Shown here in pieces: positions 45,349-53,514 of a stretch of DNA of 64,000 nucleotides (positions are counted from its first letter, which is position 1; each line of letters opens with the position of its first letter). Location: assembly GCA_964521285.1 (NCBI GenBank), contig CAZFQS010000013.1:47432-111431 (forward strand), written 5' to 3'. The notes under the pieces were generated by a model. The model was not told the origin of the DNA and searched no databases. It saw only the letters and a list, made by a program, of their open reading frames with translations. A program made the translations under genes and the position numbers. The DNA comes from G020354785 sp964521285. GTDB lineage: Bacteria; Bacteroidota; Bacteroidia; Bacteroidales; UBA10428.

Positions 45349-47517
45349 TTAATCTAATTTAAATACCGATGAAATTTTGTGATATATTCCATCAGATACC
45401 AGGATGTTGGCATTTGATGGTGCAACTGTGATAACCTGACCCGATCTGTCAGTTACATCCAGCTTGCCAGGAGTAATATCAATATCTAAAGTTAAAGGAT
45501 TTCCAAGGGTATCGGAAGCTGCAGTTTCATATTTATCAGTGTTTTCATAAAAATCAACCAGCATTGCATCCGGAATAAAGTGATACCTTATAAACCGGAC
45601 TAAAGAGTCTGCATCCTGAGGAATATTTCCATTTGCTATGGCTGTTGTTACTGAATTGTTATCAGGAATAAAACATGTCCATTTCTCTGCATCAATCATG
45701 AACTTTATTCTTGGTATTCTTTCCAGGGTACCCTGAACTGTGAGGGAGTCAACCAGGTCAGCCTGAACACACAACTGGAAAAATTCTGAAAAATCGGGAT
45801 TGCTGGCTACATGTTCAGCAACTGACTTTTTCGGTGCTTTGACCACATTGTCAAGCAACATCAGTTTTCCATTTATTTTACTGTCAATGATCTCAACTAT
45901 TACTGCTTCATCATTATCTTCAATGTTTCCGCCTGAAACTATTTTGTTATCTTTATGATAAAAGACATTTTCTGACTCTGTAGTAATATATCCTTCATCC
46001 ATTAAGTTATCCAGTTCTTTATATATAATATGGTCCTGAACAAACTCAATTATTTCCAATTCATCCATTCTTTCCCATACCCCATCTGATCTTCTTTTTT
46101 CGAGCCTCTCAAGTGATTTATTATAGGTTATGCCCCATTCAAGTAATTTTGCATTAGGGGGTGCAAAAACTGTAGCTTTAATTTCATCCCTTGTAAGCGA
46201 AGTCATCAAGCCGGAAGCATTTAATGCATACAGAAAAGTTGTATAGATGCTGTTAAAAAATAACGGACCTGTGACTGTTTTAAAAGCAAGGGGCTCTAAA
46301 ACCCTGTTAAGTCCGAAGAAAGCACCATTACTTAAAATAGTAGCTTCAATAACATCCGACCATGGGTCTATCGGAATAATGTCGCTATAATAATTAAAGA
46401 ATGTTTTTGCCATTTTTGAAGGAAGTTCAAAATGTTTTGTCAGGTGGGCCTGTAAAATATATGACAGGGTAACTTCAGGAACACTGTCAATAGAAGAATA
46501 GTGTTCAAATATTGTGGTATCAAGATAAGCCTGCAATGCTTCATCGGTTGGTATGAGTGCTGAATAAATGCTTTTTCGCTGATAAACAGCATCAGAGCCA
46601 GAAGGTCCGTTTTCATTAGCAAAATTAATACCGAGAATTCCTGATGAGGTATATGATTTGATGTAAGCCATTGTAAGATTTGCGTCGTCAAGTCTTCCCG
46701 CATAATGATACCTGGCAAAGCGTTGCGCAATATCATAATACAGACCATATTTGTCCTGATTGTTGCGCAGATACTCTTCTATACTGTATATAATAGGAAC
46801 GGCTTTGTCAAGAAAATAAATATATCCGTTCGAGCATACCTTGGGAACTTCTATGTTTGCATTATACCATTTTGTGTTATAAACAAGGTTGTTTTCCCAT
46901 GGTACATCAGGGAAAAAATAAGTATAATCAGAACCATCTGTTGCCCCGTTGAAATCTCTGAAAAATTCTGTTGAAAATATGGGCACAAATTTCTCACTAC
47001 TTATTATATTTAGTGTTTGTCCCTGATATATTGGATCATACTTTACCAACTCCTGTTGGGGTGGAGTTTTACTTAATGTTTTGATCCTGAAAATCAATGC
47101 TCCGTATTCACTGCCGGGGCCCTGCCAGGCTTCGAAAATATAATCATAAATCAGTTGATGCTCTGACCGGGGGGAGTTTATCACGTTTAGTTCAAATAGT
47201 TGTCTTGCATCATTATTACTCAGCTGTCCGACCGAATCAATTCCTATTGAATTAAAATATTTTCTGTAAGATTCATCGTTAGCCACAAACAAAGAGTAAA
47301 TTCCTCTTTCCATTTTGTCTGTATACCCGGCCTGATCCATCAATGCAAGAAAAATATCAAAACCAGTGGTATCTTCCTGTAATGTCTTCAATATTGAACC
47401 ATCCAGCCAGGGAGGATCTTCAAACCTCTCATGGTGCTTATCTTCAAAAATCTTTTCACAACCTGTGATTGCGAGAGACAAGATTACAGTAACAATTGGA
47501 ACAATCCCTTTTTTCAT
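45349..47517 (-). CDS. Large FAS1 (fasciclin) repeat lipoprotein, first gene of operon
   Basis: A 722-residue lipoprotein with lipobox LAITGC (Cys20). About four FAS1-like domains can be seen, at about residues 40-240, 245-410, 410-570 and 575-722. Markers are YSLFVANDESYRKYF, SALIPTDEALQAYLD, ATVFAPPNAKLLEWG and TCFIPDNNSVTTA, with closing segments such as NGKLMLLDNVV and VSDGIYHKISSVF. It lacks the C-terminal sandwich of the other FAS1 gene. As the first gene of the operon it should be made in large amounts. It probably sits on the cell surface with the SusC/D complex. No catalytic domain is present. Confidence 0.86.
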   Translation of the reverse strand: MKKGIVPIVTVILSLAITGCEKIFEDKHHERFEDPPWLDGSILKTLQEDTTGFDIFLALMDQAGYTDKMERGIYSLFVANDESYRKYFNSIGIDSVGQLSNNDARQLFELNVINSPRSEHQLIYDYIFEAWQGPGSEYGALIFRIKTLSKTPPQQELVKYDPIYQGQTLNIISSEKFVPIFSTEFFRDFNGATDGSDYTYFFPDVPWENNLVYNTKWYNANIEVPKVCSNGYIYFLDKAVPIIYSIEEYLRNNQDKYGLYYDIAQRFARYHYAGRLDDANLTMAYIKSYTSSGILGINFANENGPSGSDAVYQRKSIYSALIPTDEALQAYLDTTIFEHYSSIDSVPEVTLSYILQAHLTKHFELPSKMAKTFFNYYSDIIPIDPWSDVIEATILSNGAFFGLNRVLEPLAFKTVTGPLFFNSIYTTFLYALNASGLMTSLTRDEIKATVFAPPNAKLLEWGITYNKSLERLEKRRSDGVWERMDELEIIEFVQDHIIYKELDNLMDEGYITTESENVFYHKDNKIVSGGNIEDNDEAVIVEIIDSKINGKLMLLDNVVKAPKKSVAEHVASNPDFSEFFQLCVQADLVDSLTVQGTLERIPRIKFMIDAEKWTCFIPDNNSVTTAIANGNIPQDADSLVRFIRYHFIPDAMLVDFYENTDKYETAASDTLGNPLTLDIDITPGKLDVTDRSGQVITVAPSNANILVSDGIYHKISSVFKLD

Positions 47518-47923
47518 TACGTTTCAATTATTTGGTTCAAATTTTACATCTATGGTGGTCGTTTAGTGTTTTTTGAAAGTAAAAGACCTTATTAAGAAAC
47601 TGCTAAACTGTTCTGAGCAATTATATCTGTTAAAAGATCTGGAATTAGATGAATTGTCTGATTCAGATAACAGCATTTAGAAATGAATGGAGGAAATTTG
47701 TTTTTATAGCTTTTAGTAAGTTTAGTAGTTCCTGGAATATAAAATTAATAATTAAAGTTATTTGTACAAATTCCGGTAAAAATTATTAGCATATAAAATG
47801 AGTCTCCTTGTCAAACCCTTTTGCTTATTAGTCAATTGAATGAATCTGTAAATAAAATAGTACGTAGAATAGTTTGTATAAATATACTATTAAAGCCTCT
47901 TCTCGCTAAAAAAATATATAACT
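47518..47923. other. 406-base intergenic region between the FAS1 operon and siaC
   Basis: A divergent, AT-rich gap that must hold the promoters of the minus-strand operon and of the siaC-like gene. No ORF, RNA gene or strong hairpin is visible. A near match to TAnnTTTG is present on the minus strand (TAAAATTTG, about 47540), with one base too many, and no clear -33 box. No ECF-sigma or regulator gene is present. Confidence 0.6.
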
Positions 47924-48298
47924 ATGGAAAACTTGATTATTGAAGGTACACATTATACTCCCAGAGTGGAATTCAAAAATAATGGAAATCTGCTGCTTGA
48001 AGGGAAATCATGTCCTGTTAACGTAACAAGGTTTTATTATCCTATCATAAACTGGGTTATGGGCCTTAAGGTAAAAAGAGTAAAATTTGATATTAACCTG
48101 GAATATATAAATAGTGCTTCAGTTAAGAATATTTTGGAAATATTAAAAGAACTTGAGGCAAATAAATACATAAAGGAAATTGAAATTAACTGGTATTATG
48201 AAGAAGATGATGATGATGCGTTGGAAACAGGGCAGATATTGGAAGAATTATCACAGCGGATAAAATTTATTTTTCATGAATATGCTGAAGCTGCCTAA
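47924..48298 (+). CDS. SiaC-family regulatory phosphoprotein (DUF1987)
   Basis: A 124-residue DUF1987 protein. In Pseudomonas the family member SiaC is switched by phosphorylation of a Thr in an NTSS motif by SiaB, dephosphorylated by SiaA, and controls the diguanylate cyclase SiaD. Here the matching site reads YINSASVK at 61-68, with Ser64 at the phosphoacceptor place. The usual N-terminal pattern LIIEGTHYTPRVEF is clear. No kinase, phosphatase or cyclase gene is adjacent, so its partners must lie elsewhere. A truncated copy of its start lies at 34342, across the FAS1-SusC-SusD operon. Confidence 0.85.
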   Translation: MENLIIEGTHYTPRVEFKNNGNLLLEGKSCPVNVTRFYYPIINWVMGLKVKRVKFDINLEYINSASVKNILEILKELEANKYIKEIEINWYYEEDDDDALETGQILEELSQRIKFIFHEYAEAA

Positions 48299-48429
48299 CA
48301 AATTCTTTTTTTATCCTTGTTGCAGGCTCAACTTATAACTTTCCACTCAGTTATATCTCTATAATTAATATTTTTTTAAGTATTCCGAAGTTTTATCCGG
48401 CCCGTTGATTAAGATTTTGGTTTATTAAT

Positions 48430-49047
48430 TTATTTAAAAAGTCCATGGATTTCAGCATTAACTTTATCAATTACTATGCTGAGATCTTCAGGATTATCGG
48501 AGAAATTGTTATTATCAACGTCGATAATTAATAATCTGTCCAGATTATAAGCTTCTATCCAGGCTTCATACCGTTCATTCAGCCGTTTCAGATAATCGAG
48601 GCGAATATTATCTTCGTATTTTCTCCCTCTTTTTTGAATCTGTTTTACCAGGGTTGGTACCGATGCTCTCAGATAAATAACCAGGTCGGGAGGCTCTATT
48701 AATGAACTCATTAAATTAAAAAGGGTAAAATAATTTTCAAAATCGCGTGTTGACATCAGACCCATAGAATGAAGGTTGGGGGCAAAAATGTAAGCATCTT
48801 CATATATTGTTCTGTCCTGTATTAAGGTTTTACCTGTCTTTCTAAAAGAAAGAATATGGTTAAACCTGCTATTTAGGAAATATATCTGAAGATTAAATGA
48901 CCATCGTTGCATATCGTTATAAAAATCATTCAGATAAGGATTATCATCAGCATCTTCATAATGTGCTTCCCATCCGTAATGTTTTGAAAGCAGACGTGTA
49001 AGTGTTGTTTTCCCTGATCCGATATTACCTGCTACTGCTAAATGCAT
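48430..49047 (-). CDS. Deoxynucleoside kinase
   Basis: A 205-residue kinase of the deoxyadenosine/deoxyguanosine kinase family, phosphorylating deoxynucleosides for salvage. The P-loop GNIGSGKTT is at residues 7-15, the ERS/DR-type motif QDRTIYEDAYIFA in the middle, and the lid region with RGRKYE near 143. Substrate preference (dA, dG or dC) cannot be decided. It is a single gene, 73 bases before the start of the GH3 gene end, on the same strand. Confidence 0.92.
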   Translation of the reverse strand: MHLAVAGNIGSGKTTLTRLLSKHYGWEAHYEDADDNPYLNDFYNDMQRWSFNLQIYFLNSRFNHILSFRKTGKTLIQDRTIYEDAYIFAPNLHSMGLMSTRDFENYFTLFNLMSSLIEPPDLVIYLRASVPTLVKQIQKRGRKYEDNIRLDYLKRLNERYEAWIEAYNLDRLLIIDVDNNNFSDNPEDLSIVIDKVNAEIHGLFK

Positions 49048-49120
49048 ATTTTTAATATTTAGTAAGTCATACTAATGTACTAATAATTTTTATATTATAT
49101 CTAAACGAATAATGTGATTC

Positions 49121-50647
49121 TTATCTGGTTTTTAGATCGTTATTAATTTTCAACAGCTCATCAATATATTTTCTGTCATTTGATAATCGTGGCACTTTAT
49201 TTTGCCCTCCTAACTTACCTTTCTCCCTTAACCATCTGTAGAAAATTCCCTTTTCGGCCTGGTTGACGACTGGTTTGTCTAAAGTTATGTCTCTGTATCT
49301 TTTTGCTTCATAATCGGAATTTACAGCCATTAAAGCGTGGTCAAGCACAGATGTAAAATAATCCAGATCTGAAGGGGGGAGTGTGAACTCAATTAACCAT
49401 TCATGGGCTCCTTTTTTTTCTCTTGTCATGAATATTGGAGCTGCTGTATAATCCGAAATTTCAGCCCCTGTTTTTTTACATGCAACTTTCAGGGCATTCT
49501 CGGCATTATCAATTATGACTTCTTCTCCAAAGGCATTTATAAAATGTTTTGTACGACCTGAAATTAGTATTTTATGCGGATAAAGAGAGGTAAATTTTAT
49601 AGTATCACCAATCAGATAGCGCCAAAGGCCCCCGTTAGTTGTGATTACTATTGCATAATTTTCATTTGTTTTAACATCGGCGACTGTAATAGCCTTTGGA
49701 GCGTCATTATTAATTTCGGTTAATGGAATGAATTCATAAAAAATACCATAATCAAGCATCAATAACATATCATTCTTTTTTGGCTCGTCCTGTATTGCAA
49801 AGAATCCTTCTGAAGCGTTATATGTTTCAAGATAACTCATCGTATCTGAGGGGATTAATTTTTTAAATTGCTCTTTGTATGGTGTGAAGTTTACACCTCC
49901 ATGTATAAAAAGCTCAAGGTTTGGCCAAACCTCTAAAAGGTTATTCTTGTTTGTATATTGAAGTATATATTTTATCATAACAAGGTTCCATGAAGGTACG
50001 CCGGCTATGTTTGTTACATTCACCTGTGTTGTCTCTTTTGCTATTTTTTCCAGTTTTTCTTCCCACTCGTCAAGTAATGCAACCTCAAAGCTTGGTGTAC
50101 GAATAAACTCTGTCCAGAATGGCAAATTTTCTATCAGGATAGCAGACAAATCTCCGTAATATGATTGATTATTGAAGTTATCGATTTTATGGCTTCCTCC
50201 AAGTGTCAATCCCTTGCCTGAAAATATTTTTGAATCAGGATTATTATGGGTATAAATCGCCAGAACATCCCTTCCTCCCCTGAAATGACACTCTTCAAGA
50301 CTTTCTTTACTCATTGGTATAAATTTGCTTTTATCGCTGGTTGTTCCTGAAGATTTGGCAAACCATTTGATTTCACCCGGCCATAAGAGATTGCTTTCAC
50401 CGTTTCGCAGACGGTTAATATATGGTTTTACATCCTCGTATGTTTGAATCGGTAAACGTCGCTGGAATTCTTCAATACTATCAATTGATGCAAAATCATT
50501 TTTTTTGCCCCATTCCGATTCAGCAGCTTTATCGAGAAGTTTAAAAAGCGTTTCCTGCTGAATATCAAAAGGATATTTTCTTATCAGGTCTATCTGATAT
50601 ACTCTTTTAATGTTTAACCAGTTTACTATTGAAGTAATTAATGGCAT
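49121..50647 (-). CDS. GH3-family acyl-adenylating protein
   Basis: A 508-residue member of the GH3 auxin-responsive promoter family. It has the ANL-type nucleotide-binding loop (WFAKSSGTTSDKSKFIP), and later GGLWRYLIGDTIKF and GRTKHFINAFGEEVI, features of adenylate-forming amidotransferases. Plant members join amino acids to hormones; bacterial members such as this are common in Bacteroidota and uncharacterised. It is divergent from the DUF2007 gene. No linked acyl-carrier or peptide-synthesis genes are seen. Confidence 0.93.
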   Translation of the reverse strand: MPLITSIVNWLNIKRVYQIDLIRKYPFDIQQETLFKLLDKAAESEWGKKNDFASIDSIEEFQRRLPIQTYEDVKPYINRLRNGESNLLWPGEIKWFAKSSGTTSDKSKFIPMSKESLEECHFRGGRDVLAIYTHNNPDSKIFSGKGLTLGGSHKIDNFNNQSYYGDLSAILIENLPFWTEFIRTPSFEVALLDEWEEKLEKIAKETTQVNVTNIAGVPSWNLVMIKYILQYTNKNNLLEVWPNLELFIHGGVNFTPYKEQFKKLIPSDTMSYLETYNASEGFFAIQDEPKKNDMLLMLDYGIFYEFIPLTEINNDAPKAITVADVKTNENYAIVITTNGGLWRYLIGDTIKFTSLYPHKILISGRTKHFINAFGEEVIIDNAENALKVACKKTGAEISDYTAAPIFMTREKKGAHEWLIEFTLPPSDLDYFTSVLDHALMAVNSDYEAKRYRDITLDKPVVNQAEKGIFYRWLREKGKLGGQNKVPRLSNDRKYIDELLKINNDLKTR

Positions 50648-50718
50648 ATAAAGGACAATTTTTAATACTTAGCAAAATTATAGATTAAGAAAGACTATGC
50701 AAAAAATACATAAATTAT

Positions 50719-50726
50719 TACTTTTG
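50719..50726 (+). promoter_or_regulatory. Predicted -7 element of the DUF2007 gene
   Basis: TACTTTTG fits TAnnTTTG exactly and lies 24 bases before the ATG at 50750, a good distance for a short leader. A -33 TTTG is not clear. Confidence 0.42.
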
Positions 50727-50749
50727 ACAAGTATAAAAATACATGCTTT

Positions 50750-50968
50750 ATGGATAGAAATGTTAAAATAATTGTTCTTAAGAATGAAATAGAAGCTAAT
50801 ATTATAGCAACCGTATTAAAGGAAAAGAATATTCCTCACATAATAATGTCTTATCATGATTCTGCCTATAATGGTCTTTTTCAAATGCAAAAAGGGTGGG
50901 GGCACATTGAAGCACCACCGGAATATAAAAGCAGGATTTTAAAAATATACCAGGATATTACAAAATAA
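50750..50968 (+). CDS. Small DUF2007 putative signalling protein
   Basis: A 72-residue protein with the DUF2007 pattern: an N-terminal strand KIIVLKNEIEANIIATVLKE and a central GWGHIEAPPEYKSRILKI. Family members are small soluble proteins with an alpha-beta fold thought to bind a ligand or another protein; none has a settled role. It is monocistronic, between divergent GH3 and the galM gene, whose end faces it. Confidence 0.85.
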   Translation: MDRNVKIIVLKNEIEANIIATVLKEKNIPHIIMSYHDSAYNGLFQMQKGWGHIEAPPEYKSRILKIYQDITK

Positions 50969-51026
50969 CAAAAATCATACATGCCTGTTTAGTTATCAGG
51001 ATGTTATAAGATAAGAGGTTATATAC

Positions 51027-52079
51027 TTAAATTAAAAACTTATACACAGTTAACTGAAAATATTTTTCATTCGGATTCAGGATTGTTGAAGGGAATTGCG
51101 GCTTATTTGGAGAGTCAGGATAATGTTGTGCTTCCAGGCAGAATCCGTAATGTTTATGGATTGTTTTTCCCCCGGTATTTATAAAGCTGCCGTCCAGGAA
51201 GTTTCCGGTATACAACTGTACTCCGGGTTCCGTTGTGTACATTTCCATGATACGCCCTGATGAAGCTTCAGATACCCTTGCTGCCAGTGTAAGTTCACCC
51301 TCATTTGTTTTGTTAAGCATAAAGTTGTGATCATAACCAATGTCAAGCTGTTCAATTCGTTCTCCAATCCTGCGGGGATTTCTGAAATCAAGAGGAGTGT
51401 TATTAACATCTGCCATTTCACCTGTGGGAATAAGAGTTTCATCAGCAATTGTATATTTATCTGCATTAAGGAATAATTCATGATCCAGAATATTTCTGTT
51501 CAGACTGTTGAGGTTAAAGTAGCTGTGCTGAGTAAGATTAACAGGACATGGTTTATCTATAGTTCCTTCATATTCGACTTTTAATTCATTCTGCTCTGTT
51601 AGTGTATAAATTACTGTAATATTTAAATTCCCCGGATATCCTTCTTCCATATCAGGGCTAAAGTATTCCATTTTCAAAGCGGCTGATTTATCCCTTCTAA
51701 TTTCTTCAGCTTTCCATATAACTTTATCAAATCCGGTCGTGCCTCCATGAAGGTGATTGGGCCCGTTGTTTTTAACCAGTTTGTATTCTTTTCCGGCTAA
51801 TGAAAATTTCCCATTTGCAATTCTGTTTGCATATCTTCCGATAATAGCCCCCAGATAAGGGCATCCTGCTAAATATTTTGGGTTTGTATATTCATGGAGG
51901 GCGTCAAATCCTAAAACTATGTTATCGAAATTGCCGTATTTATCGGGAACAGAAAGGCTTGTTATTATACCGCCATAGGAAATTATTTTTACTGTGATGC
52001 CATTATTATTTTGTAAGCTGAAAAGAATAACTTCTTTATTATCCCGGGTTGTGCCAAATATTTCTTTTGTTATGTTCAT
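51027..52079 (-). CDS. galM: Galactose (aldose) mutarotase
   Basis: A 350-residue aldose 1-epimerase, interconverting the alpha and beta anomers of galactose before phosphorylation. The motifs GRYANRIANGKF, NGPNHLHGG with the active-site His, LTQHSYFNL with a second His, and the late catalytic Glu in FCLEAQHYPDSPN are all present. The frame continues to 52127 but MNITKEIFG at 52079 is the family start. It is divergent from galT with a shared 111-base promoter region. Confidence 0.96.
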   Translation of the reverse strand: MNITKEIFGTTRDNKEVILFSLQNNNGITVKIISYGGIITSLSVPDKYGNFDNIVLGFDALHEYTNPKYLAGCPYLGAIIGRYANRIANGKFSLAGKEYKLVKNNGPNHLHGGTTGFDKVIWKAEEIRRDKSAALKMEYFSPDMEEGYPGNLNITVIYTLTEQNELKVEYEGTIDKPCPVNLTQHSYFNLNSLNRNILDHELFLNADKYTIADETLIPTGEMADVNNTPLDFRNPRRIGERIEQLDIGYDHNFMLNKTNEGELTLAARVSEASSGRIMEMYTTEPGVQLYTGNFLDGSFINTGGKTIHKHYGFCLEAQHYPDSPNKPQFPSTILNPNEKYFQLTVYKFLI

Positions 52080-52190
52080 ATAATATGTATTAAGATTTGT
52101 ATTCACAAGCCAAAATACGAAAAACAATTCATATTTTAAAAAATGATAAATTAATGTTAATATTGAGAAGACAAAAAGATATTTAATATT

Positions 52191-53237
52191 ATGACGAACT
52201 TCGCTTTATCTGAGCATCCACACAGGAGATATAATCCTTTGACAGGTGAATGGCTTCTGGTATCTCCTCACAGGGCTAAAAGACCATGGCAGGGACAGGT
52301 TGAGAAAAGGCAGGAAGAGAAGCTTCCCGAATTTGATCCTGAATGCTATTTATGTCCGGGCAACATAAGAGCAGGGGGAGTGAAAAATCCTGATTATAAG
52401 AATACGTTTGTATTTGTAAATGATTTTAGTGCTTTAAAACCTGATATTCCTGAAGGAAAATACCAAGAAGATAAAATATTCGATGCTGATAGTGAAAAAG
52501 GTTTATGCAAAGTGATTTGTTTCTCGCCGAGACATGATTTTACTCTTCCTGAAATGAGTACAGATGCAATAAAAAAAGTAGTTGATGTGTGGCAAAGAGA
52601 GTATGTTGAAATCGGGGGACTCGATTATGTTAACTATGTACAGATATTTGAAAATAAGGGAAGTATAATGGGGTGCAGCAATCCGCATCCGCATGGGCAA
52701 ATATGGGCCCAGACATCAATACCTGGAGAGCCTTCCAAGGAGTGTTTTTATCAGAAGAAATTTTATGACAGTAACAAGAAGAGTTTACTTTCTGTTTATC
52801 TTGAAAAAGAGCTGGAAAAGGAAGACAGGGTAGTGATTGAAAATGATAATTTTGTCGTTGTTGCTCCATTTTGGGGTGTCTGGCCATACGAAACCATAAT
52901 AATTAGTAAAAGACACTTTCAGGATATAAGTCTGATGTCAGAGGAGGAAAAATTATCATTTGCTGACATTTTGAAGAAACTTACAATTGTCTATGATAAT
53001 CTTTTTGAAGTCTCGTTTCCTTATTCCGCAGGTATACATCAGAGGCCGACTGACGCAAAAAATCATCCCGAATGGCATTTTCATATGCATTTTTATCCCC
53101 CATTGCTCAGATCAGCCACTATAAAAAAATTTATGGTTGGCTATGAAATGCTGGGAAATCCTCAAAGGGATATTACGCCTGAAATAAGTGCAAAACAGCT
53201 AAGGGAACTGCCAAAGATCCATTATAAGAATCGGTAA
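52191..53237 (+). CDS. galT: Galactose-1-phosphate uridylyltransferase
   Basis: A 348-residue class I GalT, exchanging UMP between UDP-glucose and galactose 1-phosphate. The active-site NPHPHGQIWA contains His166 and the nucleophile His168; the zinc Cys pair is in CYLCPGNIRAGG, and the His-rich end WHFHMHFYPP is as expected. It is the only plus-strand gene of the galactose cluster and faces the small membrane protein gene, with an eight-base tandem repeat between their ends. Confidence 0.97.
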   Translation: MTNFALSEHPHRRYNPLTGEWLLVSPHRAKRPWQGQVEKRQEEKLPEFDPECYLCPGNIRAGGVKNPDYKNTFVFVNDFSALKPDIPEGKYQEDKIFDADSEKGLCKVICFSPRHDFTLPEMSTDAIKKVVDVWQREYVEIGGLDYVNYVQIFENKGSIMGCSNPHPHGQIWAQTSIPGEPSKECFYQKKFYDSNKKSLLSVYLEKELEKEDRVVIENDNFVVVAPFWGVWPYETIIISKRHFQDISLMSEEEKLSFADILKKLTIVYDNLFEVSFPYSAGIHQRPTDAKNHPEWHFHMHFYPPLLRSATIKKFMVGYEMLGNPQRDITPEISAKQLRELPKIHYKNR

Positions 53238-53238
53238 T

Positions 53239-53274
53239 TCTATTGCTCTATTGCTATATTGTTCTATTGCTCTT
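53239..53274. repeat. Octamer tandem repeat (about four units)
   Basis: Four in-phase units of eight bases, TCTATTGC, TCTATTGC, TATATTGT, TCTATTGC, then TCTT, lie directly after the galT stop. The region lies between convergent genes, so it changes no reading frame. Possibly slippage-prone or a 3' element; no known repeat family is recognised. Confidence 0.7.
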
Positions 53275-53286
53275 AAAAAATCCAGG

Positions 53287-53502
53287 TTACTTGCCGGCTT
53301 TTGGATTTTTGAGTCTTTTTGAAAATGCAAGCATTATAATACCAAATGCGAGCATAAACAATCCTGCCCAGAGGTTAATATTAATATCCATAGATTTTTT
53401 ATAAAATTCTGCATTTGTGGCAGTTAAAAATCCGTGTATGGTTAATATAACCCCTATTATTGAAAACATCAGTCCGATTGGAAGTTTTATATCTACGCCC
53501 AT
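53287..53502 (-). CDS. Small two-helix membrane protein linked to the symporter
   Basis: A 71-residue protein with two hydrophobic helices (about 8-27 and 42-60) joined by a short polar loop, and a Lys-rich end. It begins 12 bases after the symporter gene stop, in the same operon, and has no recognisable enzyme motif. It is probably a symporter accessory subunit or stabiliser, by position only. Confidence 0.7.
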   Translation of the reverse strand: MGVDIKLPIGLMFSIIGVILTIHGFLTATNAEFYKKSMDININLWAGLFMLAFGIIMLAFSKRLKNPKAGK

Positions 53503-53514
53503 GATTTTATATTT

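Noticed and set aside
47630..47690. Possible small regulatory RNA in the long intergenic gap
   Set aside because: Only a short imperfect TCTGA/TCAGA inverted repeat is seen, with no promoter or terminator around it.
53239..53274. Possible CRISPR array
   Set aside because: The units are only eight bases and directly adjacent, with no spacers, and no cas gene is in the window.
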